Translations under genes and position numbers: made by a program
The notes under the pieces: model-generated
What the model was told of the DNA's origin: nothing
The model's input: the letters and a program-made list of their open reading frames with translations, nothing else
The model's database searches: none
Part shown: positions 1 through 9,904 of the stretch, in pieces
Layout of the letters: every line of letters starts with the position of its first letter
Position numbering within the stretch: the stretch's first letter is position 1
NCBI RefSeq assembly: GCF_022829445.1
Contig: NZ_JAKSXY010000084.1
Span: 1-64,000 of the forward strand
Source of the DNA: Methylobacterium sp. J-068
Lineage (GTDB): Bacteria > Pseudomonadota > Alphaproteobacteria > Rhizobiales > Beijerinckiaceae
Length of the DNA stretch: 64,000 nt
Reading direction: 5' to 3'

Positions 1-151
1 GCTGCCGCGACCTCGAAGCCCAACCAGACATCCGGCGCTCCAACACACTCTGCCATTGTTGGCCACAGCCTGCCAGACCGAACTAATCAACCGCAAACGG
101 TATCATACGGCCTCCGGTAGATTACGTCGGACAGCTGACGAGACGGAGCGC

Positions 152-252
152 GGCTCCCCTCTCCTGGAAGGAGAGGGACAGGGTGAGGTGCGTGACCTCC
201 CCGCAGATGGACTACACCTCACCCCAACCATCTCCTTCCAGGAGAGGGAGCC
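152..252. repeat. Long inverted repeat of the CTCTCCTTCC family
   Basis: Two oppositely oriented copies of a module built on CTCTCCTGGAAGGAGAG lie at 152-190 and 215-252. The left copy starts GGCTCCCCTCTCC and ends GGGTGAGGTG. The right copy starts CACCTCACCCC and ends GGAGAGGGAGCC, so the pair can fold into a long hairpin. The same core recurs at about 340, 10815, 33625 and 48240. The first 405 bases hold no convincing gene; the short open frame at 56-268 runs through this repeat. Confidence 0.75.
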
Positions 253-329
253 CGTCGCGATCCAGTGATCCGAAGTGATCAGCCGGAACCAGTATGAGAC
301 TGTTTCCGGTCAGTTCGGTGATGGGGTGA

Positions 330-370
330 CACGACGGGCCCCTCTCCGGGAAGGAGAGGGGCCCGTCGTG
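330..370 (-). terminator. Perfect 18-bp stem-loop downstream of the MarR-family gene
   Basis: CACGACGGGCCCCTCTCC (330-347) is followed by a 5-base loop and its exact reverse complement (353-370). It lies 36 bases beyond the stop of the regulator at 406-921. No clear U-tract follows on the minus strand, so termination or transcript protection is inferred from position and stem strength only. Confidence 0.55.
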
Positions 371-408
371 TCTGATCGTCCCGAAGGGATCGACCGGAGC
401 CGGTCTCA
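371..408 (-). repeat. Dispersed 3'-end repeat starting at a stop codon
   Basis: Read on the minus strand, the element begins at the TGA of the MarR-family gene and continues GACCGGCTCCGG, then CCTTCGGGACGATCAGAC. The second part recurs after the aminotransferase stop at 10763 and upstream of the mutL stop at 48306. The first part recurs at 26153-26190 and, in diverged form, at 43137-43173. Confidence 0.7.
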
Positions 409-921
409 GAGGCGGTAGCGGATCTGGTCGGTCCAGAAGCGCTCGAGGCGGCTCAGCGCCACGTTGAGGCGGCCGAAATCGTCGTCCGAGATGCCGCCGA
501 TCGGCTGGATGGTGCGGGCGTGCTTGTCGTACAGGGTCTGGATGATGTCGTGGACCTGGCGGCCCTTGTCGGTGAGGCTGATGCGCACTGAGCGGCGGTC
601 CGTCTTCGAGCGGGCGTGGTGCAGGTAGCCCGCCTCGACCAGCTTCTTCACGTTGTAGGAGACGTTCGAGCCCAGGTAGTAGCCCTTGGTGCGCAGCTCG
701 CTCGCGGTCAGTTCCTTGTCGCCGATGTTGTAGAGGAGCAGCGCCTGGACGCTGTTCACGTCCCCCCGGTCGCGGCGCTCGAACTCGTCCTTGATGACGT
801 CAAGCAGGCGGCGGTGCAGGCGCTCCACGAGGTGCAGGGCTTCGAGATACGAGCCGTGCGCCGGGGCGGTCTCGGGAGCCGTGTTGGTTTCGCTAACCTT
901 GGCAGCCTGGGACTTCATCAT
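406..921 (-). CDS. MarR-family transcriptional regulator, LdtR-like
   Basis: This is a 171-residue winged-helix DNA-binding protein. A disordered N-terminal arm (about 1-22) precedes the dimer helix (24-50). The recognition helix lies around GYYLGSNVSYNVKKLVEAG (80-98), followed by the wing KTDRRSVRISLT (106-117) and a long C-terminal dimer helix. The length and the NVSYNVKKL region resemble the LdtR group of alphaproteobacterial MarR proteins, which are tied to cell-wall L,D-transpeptidase control and stress; that assignment is from memory of the family. It is transcribed alone, away from an inverted repeat at 1027-1055 that could be its own operator. Either of the two tandem ATG codons at 919-921 and 916-918 could start it. 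Family certain, subfamily moderate. Confidence 0.85.
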   Translation of the reverse strand: MMKSQAAKVSETNTAPETAPAHGSYLEALHLVERLHRRLLDVIKDEFERRDRGDVNSVQALLLYNIGDKELTASELRTKGYYLGSNVSYNVKKLVEAGYLHHARSKTDRRSVRISLTDKGRQVHDIIQTLYDKHARTIQPIGGISDDDFGRLNVALSRLERFWTDQIRYRL

Positions 922-1026
922 GGGCCTCGTCAGGTCTCTGTGCTTCAGGGCCGGTGTTCTTCGCCACCGCTCATGAAGCCAACCTAGGAGTCGCAGATGA
1001 AAGACGGTTTAAGCGATAGGATGAAT

Positions 1027-1055
1027 TTGCGATTTACCTCTATGGGTAAATGCAA
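1027..1055. promoter_or_regulatory. Candidate operator of the MarR-family gene
   Basis: Outer arms TTGC (1027-1030) and GCAA (1052-1055) flank inner arms TTTACC (1033-1038) and GGTAAA (1045-1050) around a 6-base centre. The stretch is AT-rich against its surroundings and lies about 105 bases upstream of the regulator start. MarR proteins usually bind such imperfect palindromes and repress themselves. Binding here is inferred. Confidence 0.45.
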
Positions 1056-1082
1056 GATGAAGCGATCGGCGTAACGCCCCGT

Positions 1083-1532
1083 TTACCGGGTTTCCCGGGC
1101 CGCCAGGAAAGACAAGATAAAATACAACGCAATAATTCCGCCCTGTAGTGCCAGGTATGGCGGAGACATCGGCAGCAATTGCGGTGTCAGGACTGCGAGG
1201 GTGAGCGCGCTCGTGGCCGCCAGCAGCCAGACGACGCCGCCCCAGGCGCTGGTGAGCCAGAGCCCGACCGCCGCCATCGCGTCGATCACCGCGAAGTAGA
1301 CGATGACGCTCTGGCGTCCGATCGGCTCCGATTCGAAGGGCCGGGCGCCGGGCAGCACGTCGAGGATGCTGGCCCAGGTCGCCACCGCCTTGGCCAGCCA
1401 GAACAGGGCGGTGAGGCGCATGAACCAGATCAGCACCACGTCCCAGCCGGTCTGCGGCGCCTGCGGGGCCCGCTCGATCCGGTCGCTCCCGCCCTCGCCG
1501 CCGCGCGGCCGGGCCTCGCGGGGGCCGCCCAC
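1083..1532 (-). CDS. Small membrane protein, DUF6163-like
   Basis: About 149 residues. A charged N-terminus of about 35 residues is followed by four hydrophobic segments: WDVVLIWFMRLTALFWLAKA, SVIVYFAVIDAMAAVGLWL, VVWLLAATSALTLAVL and LALQGGIIALYFILSFLAA. I associate this layout with the uncharacterised DUF6163 proteins of Methylobacterium and relatives. The GTG at 1530-1532 starts five bases after the stop of the upstream hydrolase; a TTG overlapping that stop (1539-1541) or an internal ATG are alternatives. The spacing implies co-transcription and probably coupled translation with the hydrolase. No enzymatic motif is visible and the function is unknown. Confidence 0.7.
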   Translation of the reverse strand: MGGPREARPRGGEGGSDRIERAPQAPQTGWDVVLIWFMRLTALFWLAKAVATWASILDVLPGARPFESEPIGRQSVIVYFAVIDAMAAVGLWLTSAWGGVVWLLAATSALTLAVLTPQLLPMSPPYLALQGGIIALYFILSFLAARETR

Positions 1533-1537
1533 CTTCG

Positions 1538-2617
1538 TCAATCCGCGCAATGCGTGCCTCCGGTGATCTCGAATCGTGGTTCGGGGCCCGCGCCCGGCGC
1601 GAAGGCCTCGGCGATGGTGCCGGGGGCGACGCGCTCCAGGGTGGCGGGGTTCCAGGCGGGCGCGCCGTCCTTGTCGATCAGCGCGGCGCGCACGCCCTCG
1701 AAGAAGTCGGGCCCGCGCATCAGGGCGCTGACCATGCGGTACTCGGTCAGCATCGCCTGCGGGAAGCTCAGGTCCGCGCCCCGGCGCATCTGCTCGCGCA
1801 CCAGCACGAGGCTGGTCGGCGAGCGCGTGCGCATCAGGGCGGCCGTCTCGGTCGCGAAGGCGGACCCGTCCGCGTCGAGGCGCGCCAGGATGCCGGGGAC
1901 GGTCTCGGCCGAGAAGCAGGCGTCGATGCGGCCGCGCTCCGTCACCAGCACCTCCGCCTCCGGTACCGCGCGGGCATGGGCGGCGAGCACGGTGTCGACC
2001 GCCTCGCCCGTGCTCAGCGCCTCCACGACGGCGTCGAAATCGGCCGCCGCCGCGTGGTGCGTGGCGAGCCCCACGGCGTGCGCGTCGCCCGGTCCGATGC
2101 GGGCGCCCGTGAGGGCGAGGTAGGTTCCGGTCAGGCCGGGCAGGCGCGGCAGCGCGTAGGTCATCCCGACATCGGGAAACAGGCCGATCCCGACCTCGGG
2201 CATCGCGAAGCTGTAGCTCTCCGAGGAGACCCTGTGGCTGCCATGCACCGAGATGCCGTTGCCCCCGCCCATGACGAGGCCCTCGATCAGGCTGATCACG
2301 GGCTTTGCGAACTGCTTCACGGTGGCGTCGAGGCGGTACTCGCTGCGCCAGAACGCATCCACCGCCGCGTGGTCGCCGCCCTGCGCGAAGGCGTGGATCT
2401 GGCGGATGTCGCCCCCGGCGCAGAAGGCGCGGCCGCCCCGTCCGCGCAGGATCACGCGCGTCACGTCCGCGTCGCCGGCCCAGGCCTCGAGTTGCGCCTG
2501 CATGGCCCGCAGCATCGCCAGCGTCAGGGCGTTGAGCGCGCGCGGCCGGTTCAGCGTCACGAGGCCGACCGCGCCGCGCCGTTCGAACAGGATCTCCGCT
2601 TCGCCCGGATCCGCCAT
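1538..2617 (-). CDS. 3-hydroxyisobutyryl-CoA hydrolase / enoyl-CoA hydratase family
   Basis: A 359-residue member of the crotonase superfamily in the long ECH_2 class, which in characterised relatives hydrolyses 3-hydroxyisobutyryl-CoA in valine breakdown. The oxyanion-hole segment AFCAGGDIRQ is at about 65-74. The second conserved segment runs MGGGNGISVHGSHRV (116-130), then MPEVGIGLFPDVG (139-151), the pattern typical of HIBCH-type hydrolases and not of simple enoyl-CoA hydratases. The length also fits this class. The ATG at 2615-2617 is chosen because the homologous part begins just after it; an in-frame upstream extension would run through a tandem repeat. A DUF6163-like membrane gene follows immediately. 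Substrate is inferred from family only. Confidence 0.85.
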   Translation of the reverse strand: MADPGEAEILFERRGAVGLVTLNRPRALNALTLAMLRAMQAQLEAWAGDADVTRVILRGRGGRAFCAGGDIRQIHAFAQGGDHAAVDAFWRSEYRLDATVKQFAKPVISLIEGLVMGGGNGISVHGSHRVSSESYSFAMPEVGIGLFPDVGMTYALPRLPGLTGTYLALTGARIGPGDAHAVGLATHHAAAADFDAVVEALSTGEAVDTVLAAHARAVPEAEVLVTERGRIDACFSAETVPGILARLDADGSAFATETAALMRTRSPTSLVLVREQMRRGADLSFPQAMLTEYRMVSALMRGPDFFEGVRAALIDKDGAPAWNPATLERVAPGTIAEAFAPGAGPEPRFEITGGTHCAD

Positions 2618-2630
2618 CACCCCTCCCGTC

Positions 2631-2667
2631 CGGCAACCTCTCCCGACCGGCAACCTCTCCCGACCGG
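2631..2667. repeat. Tandem 17-bp duplication
   Basis: The unit CGGCAACCTCTCCCGAC occurs twice head to tail (2631-2647, 2648-2664), followed by a partial third copy. It lies just upstream of the acyl-CoA hydrolase start, in its leader or promoter. It may be simple slippage. Confidence 0.8.
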
Positions 2668-2680
2668 ATCGTCCGCTTAG

Positions 2681-4317
<1,637 letters not shown>

Positions 4318-4407
4318 CGGGCGATCTTGAGACTCGGCTGCCGCGCGCCCATCTCTGGCGTCGGAACGCAGCCGCTCCATCCCGCGAGCGTCGCCGAGGA
4401 GCGCCCC

Positions 4408-4896
4408 ATGCGCGAGACGCAGAATCCCTACGCCGATCGTGTCCAGACCGGCTACGCCCCCCAATTCCCCGTGCCCGCCGTGCGGGGCAGTCTCGGCGCG
4501 CGCTGCGTCGCCTATTTCCTCGACATCCTGTTCATCTTCGGCTTCACCGCGCTCCTCACCCTGGCGATCACGGTGATCGGCGTCCTCACCTTCGGGCTCG
4601 GCTGGACGCTGTTCGCGATCCTGCCCGCCAGCGGCATCCTGTACAGCGCGATCACGGTGGGCGGCGCTGCCCAGAGCACCTGGGGCATGCGCATGATGGG
4701 CCTGCGCGTCGTGGCCCCCGAGAGCGGGGCCCGGGTGGACTATCTCACCGCCGCGATCCACGCGCTGCTGTTCTACGTGGCGGTCGCCTCCGCGTTCCTG
4801 CTCTGGGTCCTCGATGTCGGCATCGGCCTCGTGCGGGCCGACCGTCGCCTCGGTCACGACCTGCTCCTCGGCCTCGCCGTGGTGCGGGCCGGCTGA
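4408..4896 (+). CDS. RDD-family integral membrane protein
   Basis: About 162 residues. The RDD signature begins at VRGSLGARCVAYFLDILFIF, where Arg and Asp sit at the edge of the first transmembrane helix. Further hydrophobic segments are LLTLAITVIGVLTFGLGW, the GWTLFAILPASGILYSAI region, and LLFYVAVASAFLLWVLDVGI. The motif STWGMRMMGLRVV precedes the last helices and RRLGHDLLLGLAVV closes the domain, as is usual in the family. The ATG at 4408 follows GAGGAGC at proper spacing. RDD proteins are mostly uncharacterised, with ion transport proposed for some. It follows hemB and the lipoprotein on the same strand after a 90-base gap. Confidence 0.85.
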   Translation: MRETQNPYADRVQTGYAPQFPVPAVRGSLGARCVAYFLDILFIFGFTALLTLAITVIGVLTFGLGWTLFAILPASGILYSAITVGGAAQSTWGMRMMGLRVVAPESGARVDYLTAAIHALLFYVAVASAFLLWVLDVGIGLVRADRRLGHDLLLGLAVVRAG

Positions 4897-5104
4897 CGCA
4901 GCCGCGAAGAGCGCGGGTCCGCCGGGGAGGCAAGGTCTCCGAAAGGCGCGCGCGCACCGTCTTGCGTGCGACCTCGGGCGCGACAAAGGTTCCGCGTGAA
5001 ATCGTCTGGGATGCCGCGCGGGGTGTTGAGCCGGCCAGCGTTGCGGATACACTCAAGTCTCGGGGCGCGTTTCGCGTCCCCGCGCGCGGCGAGCGACGGA
5101 CAGC

Positions 5105-5851
5105 GTGACGAGCCATTCCCGTGACACCCCGCAATTCTACCTGACGGCGCCCTCCGCCTGCCCCTACCTGCCGGGGCAGGAGGAGCGGAAGGTCTTCACG
5201 CACCTCGTCGGGCGCCGGGCCCGGGACCTCAACGAGATCCTCACGCAGGGCGGCTTCCGCCGCTCGCAGACCATCGCCTACCGGCCGGCCTGCGAATCCT
5301 GCCGCGCCTGCATCTCGGTGCGGGTGGTGGTGGCCGATTTCCTGCCCTCGGGCAGCCAGCGCCGCATCCTCCAGCGCAATGCCGACCTCGTCGGCAACCC
5401 GGAGCCCAACCGCCCGGCCTCCGAGCAATACGCCCTGTTCCGGCGCTACCTCGACGCCCGCCACGGCGATGGCGGCATGGTCGACATGACCGTGCTCGAC
5501 TACGCGATGATGATCGAGGACAGCCACGTGGACACCCACCTCGTGGCCTATCGCCGGCGCGGACCCGACACCGCGATCAACGGGCGCGGCACCGGACCGA
5601 CCGTCGCCCTCTGCCTCACCGACGTCCTCGCCGACGGCCTGTCGATGGTCTACTCGTTCTACGATCCGGCCGAGGCGCACCGCTCGCTCGGCACCTACAT
5701 GATCCTCGATCACATCCGGCGCGCGGCCGACCTCGGCCTGCCCTACCTCTATCTCGGCTACTGGGTCGAGGGCTCGCGCAAGATGGACTACAAGGCCCGC
5801 TTCACCCCGCAGGAGCGCCTGATGGGGCCGGGCTGGCAGCGGGTGGACTGA
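5105..5851 (+). CDS. bpt: Aspartate/glutamate leucyltransferase (N-end rule)
   Basis: A 248-residue aminoacyl-tRNA-protein transferase of the ATE/Bpt family. It transfers leucine from leucyl-tRNA to proteins with N-terminal Asp or Glu, marking them for ClpS/ClpAP degradation. The N-terminal domain shows [16 protein letters not shown] and the cysteine cluster [12 protein letters not shown] (about residues 62-73). The C-terminal acyltransferase-like domain contains [20 protein letters not shown] and [18 protein letters not shown], both hallmark segments. The start is a GTG; length matches the family. It is a single gene, convergent with the TonB receptor 17 bases away. Confidence 0.93.
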   Translation: MTSHSRDTPQFYLTAPSACPYLPGQEERKVFTHLVGRRARDLNEILTQGGFRRSQTIAYRPACESCRACISVRVVVADFLPSGSQRRILQRNADLVGNPEPNRPASEQYALFRRYLDARHGDGGMVDMTVLDYAMMIEDSHVDTHLVAYRRRGPDTAINGRGTGPTVALCLTDVLADGLSMVYSFYDPAEAHRSLGTYMILDHIRRAADLGLPYLYLGYWVEGSRKMDYKARFTPQERLMGPGWQRVD

Positions 5852-5868
5852 GCCACCCGCCGAGCGCC

Positions 5869-8010
5869 TCAGAACTTGGCGATGATCTGCGCCCGGATGG
5901 TGCGGGGCGCGCCGGTCGTGATGTTCTGGTTGTTGTCCGCCGTGTAGATGTAGCGCCGGTCGAACAGGTTCTCGATGTTCACCTGCGCCCGGACCGACTC
6001 GGAGATGTTGTAGAACAATCCGAGGTCGAAGCGGGTGTAGCCCGGCAGCCGCACGGTGTCGTCGGAGGTGGCGAAGGTGTGGGTCTGGTGGATCACCCCG
6101 ATGCCGATGCCGAGTTCCGGCGTGATGTCGAACTTGTTCCAGAGCGAGACGCTGTTGAACGGCACCAGCCCGACCGTGTTGCCCTTCACGATGGTGGCCG
6201 AGGTCGCGCTGTCGATGCGGGCATCCGTGAAGGCGTAGCCGCCGGCGATCTGCCACCAGTCGGTGACGTAGCCGTTGGCGCCGATCTCGGCGCCTTGCGT
6301 GTTGGTCCGGCCCGACAGGATGAAGAAGCCCGCATTGTTCGGGTCGGCGAGGCGCTGGTTGGTGCGGTCGAGGTTGTACAGGGCGCCCGTGACCTGGAAG
6401 GTCGGCGTGACGTCGTACTTCACACCGACCTCGAGGTTCTGGAACCCTTCCGGCTTGGCGATGGCGAGGCCCGGCGTGAACACGCCGATCTGGTCGCCCG
6501 AGGACGGCAGGTAGGAGACGCTGTAGCTGCCGTAGAAGGCGAGGTTGGCCAGCGGCTTGATCACGAGGCCGGCGCGCGGCGAGACGAGGTTGTCGACCCG
6601 GTCGTTGGAGAGCGCCGTCACGCGGCTGCGGGACGAGAAGTCGAAGTAGTCGTAGCGCAGGCCACCGACGATCTGGACGTACTCGTTGAGGTCGATCTGG
6701 TCCTGGGCATAGGCCGCGGCGAGGCCGAGGTCGTAGCGGAAATTGGCGTCCGTGGTGCCGTTGTTGCGGAAGGTCACCGGCGCGCGGGTGATCGGCGACA
6801 TCGGGTTCACCACCACGCTGGTGACGAGGCTGTTGCCGGTGTTGAAATAGGCCGTCTGCCGGAAGGCGAGGCCTTCCTGGTAGCCGAGCTCGAAGCCGGC
6901 GAGCAGGGTGTGCTTCACGTCGCCGGTGAGGAACTTGTAGGTGAAGTCGTTCTGGTTGAAGTAGTTGGTCCGGTCGGTCTCGTTGCGATAGCCGGAGATC
7001 GGCACCTGGGTGCCGGCGGCGTTGACCGGCGCCCCCGGCAGGGTGTTGGCGTAGAAGCGGTTGTAATCGGCAAAGCGCAGCTGGTTGCGCATCTGCACGC
7101 CGGACTCGAAGGTGTGGTCGAGGGTGGCCGTGGCGATGTTGGCGTCGACGCGCGTGGTGTTGACGTCCGGGTTGCCGAAGAAGGTCCGGATGTTGTTCCG
7201 GTAATTGTACGGCCGGCCGTTCTGCGAGGGGATGCCCCGATCCGGGAAGCGGTCGTCGTGGAAGAACTCGTAGGAGAGCTTCAGGGTCGTCGCCGGGCCG
7301 AGGAGGAAGGTCATGGTCGGGTTGACGCCGTAGCGGCGCAGATCCCCGAACTGGCGGTAGGTCTGGCTGTCCTCGAACACGCCGTTGAGGCGGAAGAACA
7401 CGCTGTCGCTGATCCGGTCGCCGACGTCGACGGCCACGCGCTTCTGGTTGAACTGGCCGCCGCCGGCCACGATCTGGCGCACGCGCAGGCCGTCGGCCTC
7501 CTTGAGGACGCGGTTGATCACGCCGCCGCCGCCGCCGCGCCCGAAGATCAGCGAATCCGGGCCCTTCAGCACCTCGATGCGCTCGATGTTGTAGAGGTCG
7601 CGGAAGTACTGGACATCGTCGCGCACGCCGTTGACGTAGAAATCCGCGTTGGTCTTCTGGCCGCGGATCACGACCTCGTCGCGGTTGCTCTCACCCTGCG
7701 CCGGAATCACGCCGGGCACGTAGCGCAACTGGTCGGTGAGGTTCTGGAAGTTCTGGTCCCGGATCTGCTCCTGGCTGACGATCGTGATCGATTGCGGCGT
7801 GTCGAGAAGGGGCGTGTCGGTCTTCGTCGCGCTGCGGGTGGCGCGGGTCAGGTAGCCGACCGTGTTCCCGCGCAGGCCCTCGACGCTGAGCTGGTCCAGC
7901 GTCACCGCGGTGCCGCTGGCCGGCACGATCGCCTGTGCCTGCGCGGACGTCGTCAGGGCGGTCCCGCACATCAGGGTTGCCAGGATCCTGGAGGTTGCTC
8001 CAATGTTCAT
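5869..8010 (-). CDS. TonB-dependent siderophore receptor
   Basis: A 713-residue outer-membrane receptor expected to import ferric siderophores. A signal peptide ends near AQAQA (about residue 26). The plug domain carries DTPQSITIVSQEQIRDQN and QLRYVPGVIPAQGESNRDEV, then IEVLKGPDSLIFGRGGGGGV. The barrel ends in a C-terminal phenylalanine (QIIAKF), the usual outer-membrane assembly signal. The sequence pattern is that of FhuA/FpvA-type receptors; the actual ligand cannot be read. The gene stands alone with no ABC transporter or synthetase beside it. The long AT-rich upstream region carries a perfect 19-bp palindrome and TTCTAAA half-sites suggestive of iron control. Confidence 0.92.
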   Translation of the reverse strand: MNIGATSRILATLMCGTALTTSAQAQAIVPASGTAVTLDQLSVEGLRGNTVGYLTRATRSATKTDTPLLDTPQSITIVSQEQIRDQNFQNLTDQLRYVPGVIPAQGESNRDEVVIRGQKTNADFYVNGVRDDVQYFRDLYNIERIEVLKGPDSLIFGRGGGGGVINRVLKEADGLRVRQIVAGGGQFNQKRVAVDVGDRISDSVFFRLNGVFEDSQTYRQFGDLRRYGVNPTMTFLLGPATTLKLSYEFFHDDRFPDRGIPSQNGRPYNYRNNIRTFFGNPDVNTTRVDANIATATLDHTFESGVQMRNQLRFADYNRFYANTLPGAPVNAAGTQVPISGYRNETDRTNYFNQNDFTYKFLTGDVKHTLLAGFELGYQEGLAFRQTAYFNTGNSLVTSVVVNPMSPITRAPVTFRNNGTTDANFRYDLGLAAAYAQDQIDLNEYVQIVGGLRYDYFDFSSRSRVTALSNDRVDNLVSPRAGLVIKPLANLAFYGSYSVSYLPSSGDQIGVFTPGLAIAKPEGFQNLEVGVKYDVTPTFQVTGALYNLDRTNQRLADPNNAGFFILSGRTNTQGAEIGANGYVTDWWQIAGGYAFTDARIDSATSATIVKGNTVGLVPFNSVSLWNKFDITPELGIGIGVIHQTHTFATSDDTVRLPGYTRFDLGLFYNISESVRAQVNIENLFDRRYIYTADNNQNITTGAPRTIRAQIIAKF

Positions 8011-8148
8011 CGATCGATCCGCCTGCTCGCGACACGTGTCTTGTTGATCTTGCGCTCCCGATCACGTTCAGGAGCGATGAGGCCCCTTGAACGGGAACGG
8101 AGTGGGCGAGCAAGCGGACGGAACGGGCAATACGGATGTTTAATTTCG

Positions 8149-8167
8149 ATCGATTCTAAGAATCGAT
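8149..8167. promoter_or_regulatory. Perfect 19-bp palindrome upstream of the siderophore receptor
   Basis: ATCGATTCT (8149-8157), a central A, and AGAATCGAT (8159-8167) form an exact palindrome about 140 bases before the receptor start. A second motif at 8218-8240 has TTTAG and TTCTAAA, half-sites resembling the Irr (iron-control element) pattern but spaced too widely for the consensus. The gap from 8011 to 8538 holds no supported gene; its centre, about 8130-8245, is AT-rich and looks regulatory. Confidence 0.5.
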
Positions 8168-8538
8168 GGAAACTCGACGGCAACACGTTCCTGATGTTCA
8201 GCAAAAACGTTTCCGATTTTAGTCCTGGATTTATTCTAAATTCGGTTGATCGTGCGGGGCCTGTTGTCTTGTTGCAACAGTCTTGTAAGCGCACGGAGAA
8301 CCGTACGGAGGCTGGAGAACGCGGTGCCGCCGGACGACCGGGTCTCGGCGCGGGACGCGCGACCGACGCTGCGTGGCCTTCCCGCCCGGGCGCCGTTGGC
8401 TAAGAGGACCCGCTGCGCGAACTTCGCGATCGCGGCCTTGCACGTTCCGCCGGCGTCCCGCGTTGAGCACGCCCGCCGCACATGCTAGGCGCCGACCATC
8501 CTGATTGCTTTTCCCGACGCGTTGACCCGAGGCGCCGC

Positions 8539-9846
8539 ATGATCCCCCGCTACAGCCGCCCCGAGATGACCGCGATCTGGTCCCCCGAATCGCGTTTCCG
8601 GATCTGGTTCGAGATCGAGGCGCACGCCACCACGGCGCTCGCCGAACTCGGCGTCGTCCCGAGGGAGGCCGCCGAGGTCATCTGGGCGAAGGGCCGCGAC
8701 GCCGTCTTCGACGTGGCGCGCATCGACGCCATCGAGGCCGTGACCAAGCACGACGTCATCGCCTTCCTGACGCACCTGGCCGAGATCGTCGGCCCCGAGG
8801 CGCGCTTCGTCCACCAGGGCATGACCTCGTCGGACGTGCTCGACACCTGCCTCAACGTGCAGCTCGTGCGTGCGGCCGACCTCCTGATCAAGGATGTCGA
8901 CGCGCTGCTCGCCGCCCTCAAGCGCCGGGCCTTCGAGCACCGGATGACCCCGACCATCGGCCGCTCGCACGGCATCCATGCCGAGCCGGTCACCTTCGGC
9001 CTGAAGCTGGCGCAGGCCTATGCGGAGTTCGAGCGGGCGCGGGCCCGCCTCGTCGCCGCGCGGGACGAGGTCGCCACCTGCGCCATCTCGGGCGCGGTCG
9101 GCACCTTCGCCAACATCGACCCGCGCGTGGAAGAGTACGTCGCCAAGGCCATGGGCCTGACGCCGGAGCCGGTCTCGACGCAGGTCATCCCGCGTGACCG
9201 CCACGCCATGTTCTTCGCGGTGCTGGGCGTCGTCGCCTCGTCCGTGGAGCGCCTCTCCATCGAGGTGCGCCATCTCCAGCGCACGGAGGTGCTGGAGGCC
9301 GAGGAGTTCTTCTCCGAGGGGCAGAAGGGCTCGTCGGCGATGCCGCACAAGCGCAACCCGGTCCTCACCGAGAATCTCACCGGCCTCGCCCGCATGGTGC
9401 GCAGCTACGCCCTGCCGGCCATGGAGAACGTCGCCCTCTGGCACGAGCGCGACATCTCGCATTCCTCGGTCGAGCGCATGATCGGCCCCGACGCGACGAT
9501 CACCCTCGACTTCGCCCTGGGCCGCCTCACCGGCGTCATCGACAAGCTGCTGATCTATCCCGAGACCATGCGGCGCAACCTCGACAAGCTCGGCGGCCTC
9601 GTCCACTCGCAGCGGGTGCTGCTGGCCCTGACCCAGGCCGGCGTTTCGCGCGAGGACGCCTACCGCCTCGTGCAGCGCAACGCGATGCCGGTCTGGCGCG
9701 GCGAGGGCGACTTCCTGGCGCTCCTCAAGGCCGATGCCGACGTGACCGCCGCGCTCAAGCCCGAACAGATCGAGGAATGCTTCGATCTCGGCTACCACTT
9801 CAAGCACGTGGACACGATCTTTTCGCGGGTCTTCGGGGAAGCCTGA
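8539..9846 (+). CDS. purB: Adenylosuccinate lyase
   Basis: A 435-residue fumarase/aspartase-superfamily enzyme that cleaves SAICAR to AICAR and adenylosuccinate to AMP in purine synthesis. Seen in order: N-terminal [17 protein letters not shown], the MTSSDVLDT segment near residue 96, the catalytic-histidine region [15 protein letters not shown] (about 139-153), and the lyase signature [11 protein letters not shown] at 264-274. The ATG at 8539 is chosen because the conserved N-terminus begins there; an in-frame upstream extension of 19 residues is not family-like. The aminotransferase follows 58 bases downstream, and purA lies about 1.7 kb further on. Confidence 0.97.
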   Translation: MIPRYSRPEMTAIWSPESRFRIWFEIEAHATTALAELGVVPREAAEVIWAKGRDAVFDVARIDAIEAVTKHDVIAFLTHLAEIVGPEARFVHQGMTSSDVLDTCLNVQLVRAADLLIKDVDALLAALKRRAFEHRMTPTIGRSHGIHAEPVTFGLKLAQAYAEFERARARLVAARDEVATCAISGAVGTFANIDPRVEEYVAKAMGLTPEPVSTQVIPRDRHAMFFAVLGVVASSVERLSIEVRHLQRTEVLEAEEFFSEGQKGSSAMPHKRNPVLTENLTGLARMVRSYALPAMENVALWHERDISHSSVERMIGPDATITLDFALGRLTGVIDKLLIYPETMRRNLDKLGGLVHSQRVLLALTQAGVSREDAYRLVQRNAMPVWRGEGDFLALLKADADVTAALKPEQIEECFDLGYHFKHVDTIFSRVFGEA

Positions 9847-9904
9847 CCCCGATCCGCTCGGATCCCGCGTCCACCATGACCCCCGGCGAAAAGAGGTGAG
9901 CCCC

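Noticed and set aside
56..268. Short open frame on the plus strand at the window start
   Set aside because: It runs through the inverted repeat at 152-252, has no Shine-Dalgarno, and its translation reflects the repeat.
8007..8488. Several overlapping short frames on both strands upstream of purB
   Set aside because: They overlap one another and the regulatory palindrome, with no family likeness or start signals. The region is better read as promoter sequence.
9896..9904. Upstream GTG start of the aminotransferase
   Set aside because: The Shine-Dalgarno AAGAGG directly abuts this GTG, leaving no spacing, while it suits the GTG at 9905.
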